A DNA stretch of 64,000 bases from Chrysomallon squamiferum (GCA_012295275.1 CM022668.1:11680522-11744521), one strand, 5' to 3'. Positions 1 to 10,986 are shown, counted from the stretch's first letter. A program made the numbers and translations. Notes: generated by a model not told the origin, from the letters alone.

Positions 1-477
1 TTTCACCAGCCTCGTTTCGGCTCACGACGTAGACTCCGGTGCCTTTAGGTTCGCTGCTGTCAACTACGCCAGCAAGCCACGCCTCCAGTTTGACCTGTCA
101 CGTCACAGAACGCAATCGGACGTCCTGTCCGCCATCAAAAATTTCAAACCCAACTTACGAGCAAACAAAGCGAATCACGCCGAGGCTCTGAAATACGTCA
201 GAACCGAAGTGTTGACACCCAGTCGTGGCGACAGACCCGACGTGCCCAACGTCGTTTTGCTGGTGAGCGATTCAGCAGACAGCTTCAGTCGAAGCAAGTT
301 TCTAGAACAGGCCCAGCTCCTCAAGGAAAGGCGGAGCTAAAATTTATTCCGTTTCCTTGGCAACGACCAACGCGGCTGAATTTCAAGCAGCGGCCAGTGA
401 TCCTAAACCAGTTTATTTCAAACGTTTTGGTGGCACAACAGCCAATGAAATCGCTGCTAATATTTTAGCTCGGGACT
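1..477 (+). CDS. VWA domain 1 exon (partial 5' end, frameshifted)
   Basis: The reading frame from base 2 matches the other VWA domains of the array: VDSGAFRFAAVNYA, then an RGD at 224-232 in the GDRP loop, then VVLLVSDS. It meets a stop at 338-340. One extra A in the run at 327-329 explains this, because the +1 frame resumes the expected domain (GGAKIYSVSL...) to the end. The donor GTAAGT at 478 leaves phase 1. The first third of the domain lies before the window. The Thr and Asp of MIDAS are not conserved (KANHAEAL; SDS in place of TDG). This may be a true disabling mutation or a base-call error. Confidence 0.85.
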
Positions 478-858
478 GTAAGTGGGAATACGTTTTTGTT
501 TCAAATATTTTATTATCACCCAGTTTTTTTTTTTCACGTAAAGATATTTTGTTCCTGGCAACGTGGTTCATTTTTGAACATCAGTGTGTTTAAACCACTG
601 AAACAGTCATTGTTGACAAATTTACGCCAGTCAGTTTAGCAGGGATGATATGTTTAGCGATAAAATACAAAAAATAATAATTGAGTCATTATCAGTTCAA
701 CATAAATTAAATTACTTTTGTCGACATAGTATTCTCAACAAAACAAAAAAATATATATTAAGAAAACGAAAAGAATATATATTTTAATTTTTTTTTTTTT
801 TTTTTTTTTTTAACTTTTAAATTAAAATAAATAGAAAAAAATATTATATTTCTCATAG
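478..858 (+). other. Intron 1 with poly-T tract
   Basis: Phase 1 intron, GTAAGT...CATAG. It is AT-rich, with a poly-T run at 788-811. No other feature is seen. Confidence 0.7.
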
Positions 859-948
859 CTCGCGTGTCGACATCGGGTCGACTTCCAAGCCGTCCTGTGG
901 AAATGCCTACAGAAGCGTTTAAACCATCAACCATGTCTTCTAGAGAAG
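859..948 (+). CDS. Linker exon (30 codons)
   Basis: Acceptor TCATAG and donor GGTCAG bound an open 90-nt phase 1-1 exon rich in Ser, Pro, Thr and Arg (RLPSRPVEMPTEAF and following residues). It is the longest linker found. It follows VWA 1 and, with the next linker, bridges to VWA 2. Confidence 0.65.
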
Positions 949-977
949 GTCAGACTCATAAATATGCATGAATGAAC

Positions 978-1170
978 GACACGTCACTGTTGTCATGGTG
1001 ATATTGCACAACAACAAACATAACACAGATATTTATCGGCAGACGTAACACGTTACATTGTGGCACAGCACGAGTGACTCGTATTACGTTGTATCACGTC
1101 ATAATTCATTGACTGGTCGTATTGGTTTATGACGTCATGATGACATCACAATATAGCAGCACGTGTGTCA
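978..1170. promoter_or_regulatory. Cluster of ACGT-core sites (CRE- and E-box-like)
   Basis: The palindrome TGACGTCA lies at 1130-1137 and CACGTG at 1160-1165. CACGTCAC, GACGTAACACGTTA, TTACGTT and CACGTCAT lie between 978 and 1105. These resemble CREB/ATF and bHLH sites. Function is inferred from motif density only. Confidence 0.3.
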
Positions 1171-2440
1171 TCTGTATATGGAATGATTTATTATTGGTGT
1201 TTTTTATGGTTTGTTATCAATTGTTGCATATTATTGTATGTTCAATTGTTTTCTTGTATACTATTCATCACATGTAGATGTGTTCTCATTTATTTATTTG
1301 TTTTCTTTGTTTTATGATTTCTTTCAATGCTACTATATTTATTTATTATTTTTATTTATTTATATTTCATTTACTTTATCTTAATTGATTCATTTACTTA
1401 ACTATTTCCTTCTTATTTACTCATTTTTATCATCTTCATCATATACTTATTTATTTATTTAAAAACTCTGAATATATGGAGCTAACCTTGAACAAGAACA
1501 AGAGCACAGATAAATGGGAAAATCCATAATAATTACAATTATGTGTATTAATATATTACATCACCAAAGCAATGGCTTTAATTTCAAAGATGATCTGTAA
1601 TCAAAATCGATTTTCACAACACAAGGAAACATTATATTTTTCCATGTTAGTAAAGTATCGAGGAATTTCTTGAACAATTTAAAATGAGAACTCGAAAATT
1701 TAAATGGCATAAATCTAAAGCCGTTTCCATGGAAATTCTCACATCCAGTACATTCTACTTTCCAGAGCATTCTACAAAATTTCAGTGACACAAATCAGTT
1801 TTCATTTGACATGAAAACAATTATAACTCCGTGATCTATTGTACTCATATCAGACATCACATTACTAACATGAAATTTATATATTTACATACGTACGTGG
1901 TTCATAGTATAGCTGATTGTGTTTAAATGCTCGCTTGTGCAGTGGTATATGGAATAACAAACACACGCAAAGCATATTCTCACATATATTTTTGTGGATA
2001 TATATTTATATATACACGTATACTCACTGCAGTTACGTAGTTGAATATCATTCATATCTACTGTCTCAAATATTGTCTGTACGTATTATTGTATTCATTT
2101 TGCAGGAATATATATATATATATTATTTGCATGCTTAGTTCAGTGTATCTAAAAAAGAATACTTATTATGTCATTTTCGTTCATTTTGTATCTAGAAGGT
2201 TTGTTAGTAATAGTGTTTTGCAAAGCTAGCTTTTAGTATTTTTTATCACTACCTCATTTTTCTTTCTTTTCTCTTTTTGTATGCAGCTTTCCCATCTTGC
2301 AGTTCTAATTCATCTCCCAGTATTTATTATTTCAATGATTTTATTTCAGGTTTATGTTAAAAATAAATTTTTGAAAATGTTATTATTGATGAAATATTCA
2401 GGAATATGAAGAGGATTCAGGAGAAAAGGAATGGATGGGG

Positions 2441-2556
<116 letters not shown>

Positions 2557-2764
2557 GGGAGATAAATGATGAAAAAGTATTTTGAAAAAGTGCTAACGTT
2601 TCACACAAAAATATTAATAAAACAGTATTAATACTGTCAATGTAACACGTTCAGTTTTACTAAAGAAATTAGAAACAAAACGACATAACCTGCAATACAT
2701 CAGCATTTAATCTTCAGGATGTTTAGTTCATAAATACAGGTAGTTGTTGAATTTATTGTTTCAG

Positions 2765-2803
2765 AAACTGTCAGTGAACAAGCAACCAGCCTATCCTTTG
2801 AAA
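2765..2803 (+). CDS. Linker exon (13 codons)
   Basis: Acceptor TTTCAG and a strong donor GTAAGT bound 39 nt, phase 1-1, the length most often seen for linkers in this array. It encodes ETVSEQATSLSFE, which is Ser/Thr-rich but lacks the Pro of other linkers, so it is less certain. Confidence 0.55.
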
Positions 2804-3469
2804 GTAAGTTTCACTGTCTCCAGTTTTCCACTTACGAAAATATGGAATCTGTTCAGTATAGAGATAATAATTTATACATCTTAAAATCGATTGTCTCTTC
2901 CACAAGCATGCATGCACACATATGTACCTACACACACATTCAGACATAGACAGACAAATACACACAGACATATATATATATATATATATACACATACTTT
3001 TTCCAAAGTTGACATAGACTGCCATGTTATGGCGATAACCGGTGTACATACGAAAACATTTCCTTGTAACAGAATGGGTCTTTTGAATAATGTGTATGTT
3101 TTTGAGAAAGATCAGATTTTTTTTTTAACTTTGTGATAAGTTTCGTTTATGAAATGAAATGTAATTTAATTAGATAAACGCCTGGCACAAGAAGTATTTC
3201 GATTACAAGGACATATTTTGCCTGTACACCGGTTACCGTAACAGTATGGCTGCCTGGGTTAGAATTGAAAACACTGGTTGATTTCACATTTTGGACAACC
3301 AAAACTGAATTTCTCGTTCTATATAACCTTGTTATAACAGCATTTCCACAAAAAGAAAAAGAAATATTGATTAAAACACCTTTGATAACAAGGGGCCGAT
3401 CTAAACTGCAATAATTACCAACCTTTTATTATTTTATTATTATTTTATTTCCTTTTTTTATTATTGCAG
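2804..3469 (+). other. Intron with CA/TA-rich tract
   Basis: Phase 1 intron ending TTGCAG. The segment 2906-2993 is an alternating purine-pyrimidine CACA/GACA/TATA tract. Nothing else is seen. Confidence 0.6.
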
Positions 3470-4036
3470 ACAGTCCAGAAGTTGACTTGGTTGTTCTTTT
3501 CCACGTCAGTCCATCCATGAAGGCGAAAGTCTACCGAAGAACCTTCCTCCCCTTCCTTCAAAAACTCGTTTCCAACGCGGAAATAGATTCGGGCGCAGTG
3601 CGCGTGTCTTTTGTAAATTACGCCAACAAAGCTAGGGTCCAGTTCAATTTTAACAAGCATAAAACAAAAGCCGCGGTGAATGGAGCGATCAAGAAATTCT
3701 CGCCGAGACTGAAAGCCAGAAAGGCTAACGCAGGAAGCGCTCTGCAGTACATCCGGACCACTCTCTTTACCGAAAAGAACGGCGATCGACCTGGCGTACC
3801 GAACGGAATTATTATCGTAACCGGGACGAAGACAGGGGCTCAACAGAAATCGTTCTTCAAGGAAGCGGAGAGACTGAAGAAAGCTGGAGTAAAGATTTTC
3901 ACGGTTGGTTACGACAAATCCGTTCAGAGTGAGTTACAGACGGTCGCCAGCGGTGCTGGTTACCACGCCTCCGTGTCCTCCTACAACGACCTGGGACAGA
4001 GTGTCGTTGATGCCGTCGGAAAGCAAATTTACGCAC
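3470..4036 (+). CDS. VWA domain 2 exon, MIDAS-degenerate
   Basis: A single 567-nt phase 1-1 exon covers a whole VWA fold: VDLVVLF strand, IDSGAVRVSFVNYA, NGDRPGVPNGIIIVTG and GVKIFTVGYD. The MIDAS Asp is replaced by His (HVSPS), and the third-loop Asp is replaced by Gly (VTGTKTG), so metal-dependent ligand binding is not expected. There are no cysteines, and the domain is Lys/Arg-rich. The exon is GC-richer than the core exons. The open frame would run eight bases past the donor to a TAG, but the donor CGTGAG and the following linker fit the repeat pattern. Confidence 0.93.
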
Positions 4037-4061
4037 GTGAGTAGCACGTGTTCTATGCAAA

Positions 4062-4268
4062 AATAAACACATAAATAAATAAATAACTTGACCACGCAAA
4101 AATAACAATAAACAAATACATAAATAAATAAATAACTTGTCCACGCAAAAAACACCAATAAACAAATAAATACATAAATAAATAAATAACTTGTCCACGC
4201 AAAAATAACAATACATAAATAAACAAACAAATAAATAAATAAATAAATAACTTTTCCATGCAAATAGG
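4062..4268. repeat. Minisatellite, about 48-61 bp unit, four copies
   Basis: The motif AACTTGNCCACGCAAAA recurs near 4086, 4134 and 4189 and as AACTTTTCCATGCAAA near 4250. The copies are separated by AAAT-type runs of variable length. Confidence 0.9.
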
Positions 4269-4416
4269 ACAATAAATAAATTAATAAAATATTCAAAAAA
4301 AAATCATCAGTATATATATTACTTTAAAAATATCTAGAAATTCATATTAAATTAAATTCAACACGTTATTATTATTGGATCTGAAATACACGACTGTATA
4401 TAATTTATATTTAATT

Positions 4417-4424
4417 TAAGTATA

Positions 4425-4460
<36 letters not shown>

Positions 4461-4520
4461 ATCTAAATGTGATCGGCTGTTAATTATTCAGAAACGTTTA
4501 TTACTACTACTACTACTATC

Positions 4521-4577
<57 letters not shown>
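4417..4577. repeat. AAAT and TTA microsatellites
   Basis: An (AAAT)n run ends at about 4460. An ACT run follows at 4502-4517 and a long (TTA)n run extends to 4577. Confidence 0.9.
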
Positions 4578-4626
4578 TTTCCACTTTAGAAAATATATAC
4601 TTATATACTAAATATTATTTCCATAG

Positions 4627-4704
4627 TGAGTCCGTTTCCAAGGCGACCTGTTTTACCTCCAACAATGAAACCACACATGGTCACACCTCCAACTGGCGGT
4701 ACAG
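4627..4704 (+). CDS. Linker exon (26 codons), Pro-rich
   Basis: 78 nt, phase 1-1, between CCATAG and GGTTAG. It encodes a Pro/Thr/Met stretch (SPFPRRPVLPPTMKP, then VTPPTGGTG). Composition and phase match the other linkers. Confidence 0.7.
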
Positions 4705-4809
4705 GTTAGTGCGCATGCCCAGAATCAACCAATGAAAAGTGTTCGCTATTTGAAACTAACCAATCAGGCATGTGAAAAGACTTTAAAAAAATATTTTTTT
4801 TCATAAATG

Positions 4810-4847
<38 letters not shown>

Positions 4848-6250
4848 ATTCTGGGTTTATGGTCTCCAGTTTCAAATGCTATAAGTCTTATAAAATACTG
4901 TCCAAAGAAAGTGTTCATACTGCAACTTTCAATAACCATGATTCCAGCTTGCGCTTATTTAAGCTATGATAATAACTGCAAAAAAATATGTCGCATCATT
5001 ATACTGGCTCAAAATACTACTCAGACAATGAGATAATTCGATATAAAAATATCTTATTTGCAGTTATACGTTAACCAATCAAATGTAATAAAACAATACT
5101 AATTTGCATGGTAATAATTTATTATTAAAACCAGATACCTTAACGAATCAAATAACTGCATGATGCAAATTCAAATAATCCATATTCATATTTGTCATTA
5201 GAACATCTTAATCTAGTCAAAATTCATTTCCAACAGACTATTTTAACATAGCAGTCAGAATATTTATGTCGTCATTCATAAGCTCCAAAGAAATGTTTTA
5301 CAAAAGGACAAACAAAAGAAAAGGACAACAGCAAACAGAACGGTGACGTCATTAGCTGTGTCTCTTCGTCAGTGAATTCAATCTAGAAGTTTATCTCTGT
5401 TTTAAAACGTAATACCAAAGACCAAGTATAATCAAATAGCAACACGTGATTCTGACGCGGAGTTTCGTTATATTGTTATGTCGGTAGCAAAAAAAAATTA
5501 AATGGTTATAGTATTACAGATTTCGTATTACGCAATATGCATGTCAATAGAAATAAACCAATCAAAACGACCTGACGATCTCTAATAGCCAATCAGGAAG
5601 ATGGTTTCTTTCACGTGCCCGAAACAACCAATCATATCGACTATACATGTTTTCATTCGGAGAGTCGTTCGTCAGAACGTTGACGCAAATAAACCAATGA
5701 GACGTGCTAACAGCATTCAGTAAACCAATCATCTGCATGGCTTTTCAGACAAACAAATCTAATCTGCTGTGTCATTATCAGATGCACGTGACTTCTTCAT
5801 CTTCCAGTTTAGATTTATGCATGTCAGTAAAATTGCTTGAATTCAAAGTAATAAAATATTTTTGTGCATGTCTTCTGTTATATTTTGTTTTGTTTACATG
5901 AGAAGAATTTGTTGGTTTTTTTTTTTTTTTTTCAATTTTGTATTTGTCTGTGACTTATTGCAATGTTCAAGGATGGCGTTGTCTTTGCAGGTTTGTTTTT
6001 TACTTTACTCTGTTGCTATAATTAGCTAGTCTAATGTTATTCATTTTTGGTGTAAATAAAGTATTTCTCTAATTTTTTTTACAGAGGGAAATATCTTTAT
6101 TTGCTGTACATTTAATTATATTACACAGTTTGGTTGTTGTTCATGTTTTTTTTTTTTTTTTTTATGTATGTTACAATAATTTAATTTTTTTTAAAGGATT
6201 CCATAAAAACGAAACGTTATTCTCGGATTACAGTTTTATTTTATTTTCAG
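4705..6250 (+). other. Intron with CCAAT/E-box motif cluster
   Basis: About 1.5 kb. It holds eight same-strand CCAAT motifs, three CACGTG and one TGACGTCA (separate entry), plus poly-T runs near 5914 and 6147. No coding exon was found. Confidence 0.6.
4729..5790 (+). promoter_or_regulatory. Cluster of CCAAT boxes with E-boxes and a CRE
   Basis: CCAAT occurs at 4729, 4760, 5075, 5558, 5589, 5628, 5694 and 5725, all on the + strand. Six of these extend to CCAATCA, the NF-Y-preferred form. CACGTG lies at 5443, 5612 and 5785, and TGACGTCA at 5344-5351. This is a candidate intronic enhancer or internal promoter. A decayed repeat sharing the motif is the alternative. Confidence 0.35.
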
Positions 6251-6283
6251 ATTTTGGGCAGTGTGGAGATATTGACTTGAGAA
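6251..6283 (+). CDS. Short exon leading into split VWA domain 3
   Basis: 33 nt, phase 1-1, with acceptor TTTCAG and donor GTAAGT. It encodes DFGQCGDIDLR. The Cys and acidic residues resemble the N-terminal edge of a VWA module more than a Pro linker. Confidence 0.6.
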
Positions 6284-6636
6284 GTAAGTAAAATTTTTTT
6301 TTTTTAACTGTTGACATTTTAACCTGCATCCGAAAATTATTTGATTAATATAAATTTTGTTATCTCCTAATTCAGAATTCCTCAAAATAAGAAACAAAAT
6401 ATATAAAGACATATATTTGTGTGTGTGTGTGTTGTGTTTGTGTGTGTGTGTATGTATGTATGAATGTCAGAGAGAGAGAGAGAGATTTTGTTTATTCAAC
6501 CTTCAGTTAACAGTTTATTGTAAATTCAGTTAATAAATTAAAGTGTATACCTGAATTCGAACCCAAAACATACCAGATTGAAAATCATACTATACTATAC
6601 TGACATCATCCTGCATGATAATTTTTATACTTACAG
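6284..6636 (+). other. Intron with GT and GA microsatellites
   Basis: Contains a poly-T run near 6296 and GT then GA tracts at about 6416-6487. Ends CTTACAG. Confidence 0.6.
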
Positions 6637-6814
6637 AGACGGATTATGCTGATGTTGTGTTTGCACTTCATTTTTCTCCCACTGGAAGTGATGAAGACTT
6701 TAAACGGCTTATGCGTTACATCGCTAATCTTGTGCGCTCTGCTGACGTCGATTCCGGAAAAGTCCGAATCGGACTCTACATAGATCGTCCGTACTCGCCG
6801 CTACAGCTTAATCA
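6637..6814 (+). CDS. VWA domain 3, first of three exons
   Basis: Acceptor TTACAG in phase 1 and donor CAGTAAGT leaving phase 2. It encodes the first strand and helix, with YADVVFALHFSPTG in place of the MIDAS DxSxS, then VDSGKVRIGLYIDRP. His replaces the MIDAS Asp. This is the only VWA domain in the window interrupted by introns. Confidence 0.85.
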
Positions 6815-6908
6815 GTAAGTCATGTTTATGTGTGTATGTAAATATACGGAATTTATTTATTATTATATATTTGTTTATTATATTGTACTGTATTGTATTG
6901 TATTGTAT

Positions 6909-6977
<69 letters not shown>

Positions 6978-6991
6978 GAAATGTTTTTAAT

Positions 6992-7028
<37 letters not shown>

Positions 7029-7512
7029 TAAATATTTTTGGTATTTGTTTGTTTGATGCTTTATTTTTTTTTATTTATTTATATCAGTATAATCCTCATC
7101 ACAGTTATTTTTGTTGTTTGTATCATTTCTTTTTGTATTGTCTACTTTCTGTTTGTTTGTTTTTTTAACTGCAGCTGATTTTACATGGGTACGTTAGTAA
7201 TAATAATAAAATATTGTCACTAACAATAATATAATAATAACAGACAATAAATAAATAAATAAATAAATAAATAAACAAACAAACAATTAGACAATCAAGC
7301 ACTGATACTTAACAGAATAAAATAAATAACTTCTCATTTTCCTTGAGAGTAATTCCTTCTTTACTTATTTAACTTAATAATAATAAGAAGAAGAAGAATA
7401 AGAAAAATAATAAGAAGAACAAGAACAAGAACAAGAACAAGAAATAAACAAACTAACTAACTAACGAACGAACGAACGAACAAACAAAACATTTTTCTTT
7501 TTTTTCCTTAAG
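6815..7512 (+). other. Phase 2 intron packed with microsatellites
   Basis: Contains GTATT, TTTA, TTA, TA and poly-T runs (6868-7025), AAAT (7246-7277) and AAG/AACAAG/AACT/GAAC runs (7377-7490). The acceptor is CCTTAAG. Confidence 0.65.
6868..7490. repeat. Cluster of short tandem repeats
   Basis: Successive pentanucleotide GTATT, tetranucleotide TTTA, trinucleotide TTA, dinucleotide TA and poly-T runs are followed by AAAT, AAG, AACAAG, AACT and GAAC repeats. Confidence 0.9.
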
Positions 7513-7723
7513 GGTATCGTCAGCGGATGAAGTTGTAGATTTAATAAATCAACTACCTAAAGCTGTTGCTTCAAGACTTTCCTTCAACTTGATCAGAACT
7601 CTCCAAGATGTACGTACAAACATGTTTAAGGAGAGCGCGGGTGATAGACCCAACGTTGGCAACGCCGTCATCTTGATAACTGACACACCATCCACGCAAA
7701 ACCCAGCAGACATCCAGAGAGAG
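7513..7723 (+). CDS. VWA domain 3, second of three exons
   Basis: 211 nt entering in phase 2 and leaving in phase 0 at GAG|GTAGAG. It encodes the central domain: SADEVVDLINQLPK, TNMFKESAGDRPNVGN and AVILITDTPST. The third-loop Asp of MIDAS is kept (ITD), although the first loop is lost. Confidence 0.88.
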
Positions 7724-8052
7724 GTAGAGCGTTTGGTCTTATTATTACGTCAGTATATTATTGCATTGTGACGTTACTGCTTTGTTACGTTATGAAGGAT
7801 TTTAGAAATTTCGAAATCTTTTAAAAAAACACTACCTTATTTCTTTATTTCTTTCTTTATTTAATTATTCATTTATTTAGGTTTGTTCCGGTGATTATTT
7901 ATTTGTTTATTTATTGGTTTTTGTATTATTTTGGTAATACAGTCGTTGTTGTTTCTTATTTTTTATTTTTTTTTATTATTATTTTATTTTATTTTTTTAA
8001 TTTAATTTTGTTACGTTAATCTTAATCATTTATTTACATAATTACCAATCAG
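7724..8052 (+). other. Phase 0 intron, T-rich
   Basis: Poly-T and TTTA-rich, ending AATCAG. No other signal is seen. Confidence 0.6.
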
Positions 8053-8221
8053 GCCAAGTTGATGTGCGACGCCGGCATCACCGTGTTCTCGATTGGAGTT
8101 GGACTGAGAGACAAATCCCAAATGGAAGTGGTTGCGTCTAACACTCGCAGCATTTACACAGTCTCGGACTACAGTGAACTGGAAAGGGACGGAAATGCGG
8201 TGCGCAGGGAAATTAGGGCTT
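8053..8221 (+). CDS. VWA domain 3, third of three exons
   Basis: 169 nt, phase 0 to phase 1. It encodes the C-terminal part (AKLMCDAGITVFSIGVGL, VVASNTRSIYTVSDY, VRREIRA), matching the GI-IYAIGIGL...F-V-DF region of the other domains. The donor TGTGAGTA lies in the first copy of a 67-bp tandem repeat. Reading through the donor reaches a stop at 8269-8271. Confidence 0.88.
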
Positions 8222-8415
8222 GTGAGTACATAAAATACGAGTACATGTTATCTGAAATACGAGTAAAATAAACACTTCTCTAGGGCTTGTGAGTACATTA
8301 AAGACGAGTACATGTTATTTAAAACACGAGTATAATAAGCACTTCCCTAGGGCTTGTGAGTACATAAAATACGAGTAACTGTTATTTAAAATACGAGTAA
8401 AATAAACACTTCGCA
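8213..8415. repeat. 67-bp tandem repeat, three copies, spanning a splice donor
   Basis: GGGCTTGTGAGTACAT recurs with its donor GT at 8222, 8289 and 8356, an exact 67-base spacing. The first copy contains the 3' end of the VWA 3 exon, so the donor context is triplicated. Confidence 0.93.
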
Positions 8416-8899
8416 AGAAATTAAAAACATACGTCTGATAGACACAGTGCAATATGAAACTTCTGATATCTTTATTCATTTTGACAATATCTGTTTTAGT
8501 TAACCGTTTATTTTTATTTTATTTTATTTTATTTTTTCTAATATCAGTTTTTGTCAGAGCTGCTTAATTGTTATGTGTTCAAACACATACATACATACGT
8601 ACATACATGCATACAGATATGCAAACATATATACCTAATAGTAGTAGTACTACTAGTAATAATAATAATAAAAATTACAGTTCATTAATAAAATATTTCG
8701 TAGTTTAATGCACTTTTGAATCTACAATGATCCACAATTATCTAACAATTAATAAACAAATTTTTCCTTTCAGTGTGAAAACCTACAATGAATAGCTTAG
8801 CTGTATAATAATATTTTATATATATTTTTTTTAATTTACATGTTTGTTTGTTTTCTTTCTTTCTTTACTGATGCCATCATCATCTTCTTCACATTTCAG
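8222..8899 (+). other. Intron after VWA 3
   Basis: Starts inside the 67-bp repeat, then holds AT-rich sequence with short CATA and AAT runs. Ends CATTTCAG. Confidence 0.6.
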
Positions 8900-8941
8900 T
8901 TGGAGGTCGCATTGAGGGAGAAACAGAAATACAGACGTCTA
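8900..8941 (+). CDS. Linker exon (14 codons)
   Basis: 42 nt, phase 1-1, from ATTTCAG to a strong AGTAAGT donor. It encodes GGRIEGETEIQT, which is charged rather than Pro-rich. It joins VWA 3 to VWA 4 in frame. Confidence 0.6.
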
Positions 8942-9255
8942 GTAAGTTTGATACTCAGGGAGTATTGTGGTTTAGTTCTCCGTCTTGTGATGAGAACTGA
9001 AGGCTTTTTTAGTGCTTGTGTGAAACTTTCCCCACGTATAACATAGATTAATGAAATCTGTTATTTAAGATTTATTTTGTGACAGACTAACCACGTAACA
9101 CACATTAATGATCTGTTTTTATATATTTATTTATTTATTTATTTATTATTATTAAATATTTTTATTTCAGGAAATTTTAACAACAGTTTTCTTTTCAGGA
9201 TTAATTTCTTAATGTCTTCGTTTCAGGAATAATCATAATAATAATAATAATAATA

Positions 9256-9321
<66 letters not shown>

Positions 9322-9838
9322 TCCGACATTTTTGTTAATAACATATTGCCAACTACAGAGAAAAATAACTATTATATAACTATTAAAAAAAAGTCAGTAC
9401 TGTAAATATATTCTAGTGGTATGACGAAAAGCATCTATATCTAAATTAACACAAAATGTAAACGCTGTATTTTAAAACAATACAGTTTTATACAGCTAGA
9501 AATTACAAGCAAGTATTGCTGTTCTGGGCGCAAGGAGAGGGTGTTCAAAATTTAGACCACACTTTTGATAACAATACAACTGTAAATATTTCAATGGCTT
9601 GCTTCTTGTAATAAAGATCGGTAAAGCGGCTGTAAAATTTGGATAAATGCGTAAGGATCAGGGATATATTTAGAAATCAAAAACCGGAGAAGGCCTTGGT
9701 AAAAGAGTTCAAAAATAATGAACCTCAAAGGTAAGTATCAGGTATTTATTTTAATAATTAATTACGGTCTCCAAAGTCGAAGTGATTTTGTATTTAAACA
9801 AGAACATCGTGTCTTTTTCTTGGAGACTCTGTTTTCAG
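8942..9838 (+). other. Intron with AAT/ATT palindromic microsatellite
   Basis: Contains TTTA repeats near 9125 and the AAT-then-ATT run at 9228-9320. The rest is unremarkable. Ends TTTTCAG. Confidence 0.6.
9228..9320. repeat. (AAT)n followed by (ATT)n
   Basis: A run of ATA/AAT repeats turns directly into a longer ATT run, making a perfect inverted repeat that could form a hairpin. Confidence 0.9.
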
Positions 9839-10405
9839 GCTGTTCTGACGTCAAACTTGACCTCGTTTTTGTCGTGGATTCCTCAACAAGCGTGAGGGAA
9901 TCAAACTTTCAGTCCGTCCTGGCTTTCATCGAACAGTTTCTCAGCTTCGCCGACATTGACGGCGGCAGCGTCAGAGTTGGGTTCCTCACCTACAGTACCG
10001 AGGTTCACGTGAGGTTCCACCTGAACGACTACTACACGAAAAGAGACGTCATACGAGCCATTCGGGCTGTCCCGTACACCCACGGCAACACCAACACGGC
10101 TGGAGCTTTCAATATAGCCAGGACGGAGATGTTCACAGGAAGACGAGGAGATCGAGCTGGAGTCCAGAATCTGATTATCGTCATAACAGACGGGGTATCT
10201 AACATCGATGCTGGCATGACGATTCCTGAAGCGGAGACGGCCAGGTCTCAGGGTATCAAGATACTGGCTATAGGAGTGGGGCTAGTGGACACTGGAGAAC
10301 TGGACGGAATTGCGAGTCGTCCCATCTCCGAGAATCGTTTTCTCATTGAAGATTTTTCTCAGCTGATGGAAGTTCGAAAGAAAGTTTTCTCCTCGTTCTG
10401 TGTAG
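9839..10405 (+). CDS. VWA domain 4 exon, MIDAS-intact, with RGD
   Basis: 567 nt, phase 1-1. The first of the MIDAS-intact domains: DSSTS at the first loop, NTNTAG for the Thr loop and ITDGVSN for the Asp loop. Cys near residue 2 and Cys near residue 188 (SSFC) bracket the domain and probably form a disulfide. An RGD tripeptide (10144-10152) lies in the GDR loop before the ITDG strand. The exon is GC-rich and clearly diverged from the following array. Confidence 0.95.
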
Positions 10406-10576
10406 GTACGTGAACATGTAATCATTTTAATCGTTTTTTATTAATCTTTATATAATATATCGAGAGTTAATGTATCGAGAGCTACCACAGAGGAAGAATT
10501 TGTGAAGACACGTGTTTTATTTTAAAAGTGTGTTATTGTTATTTTTAATTTTTAAATATTTATTTATTTATCTATT

Positions 10577-10627
<51 letters not shown>

Positions 10628-10986
10628 TTCATTTTTACTGTTATTGGTTTATTAATAAATAAATAAATAAATAAATAAATAAACAGACCATCATGAATGC
10701 ATTTAACATCCTATTAAATACATACGTTATGAGTTGTCATTTTTGAGGCGCACATAACAGTAAAATGCTATTAGCTTAATTATTATTATGTTAAGAATAG
10801 ACGTTCTTTATCCATTTGCTTTAATTTGTAATTTGTATGTTTGTCAAACTCTGATCTGTTCGAATGTATGGGATGAGAATCACTGCTTCTTATTTCCTTT
10901 TTTTTTTTTTTTTTTTTGCTGTGTGTTTTGCTGCTGCTCCTGTTGTTTCTGCTGTTGTTATCTTTTTTCACTATTTCCAATTCCAG
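10406..10986 (+). other. Intron with TTTA/AAAT runs
   Basis: Contains (TTTA)n at about 10552-10630 and (AAAT)n at 10654-10684, then a T-rich tract before CCAG. Confidence 0.65.

Larger units (their letters stand above)
4037..4626 (+). other. Intron filled by minisatellite and microsatellites
   Basis: Contains the ACTTG-CCACGCAAAA minisatellite (4062-4268), an AAAT run (4417-4460) and ACT/TTA runs (4502-4577), then an acceptor at CCATAG. Confidence 0.7.

Noticed and set aside
3445-4296. Minus-strand frames opposite VWA 2 and its intron
   Set aside because: These are shadows of the + strand exon and of the AAAT minisatellite.
8774-8800. Acceptor-like CCTTTTCAG after VWA 3
   Set aside because: In the required phase the second codon is a stop (TGA).
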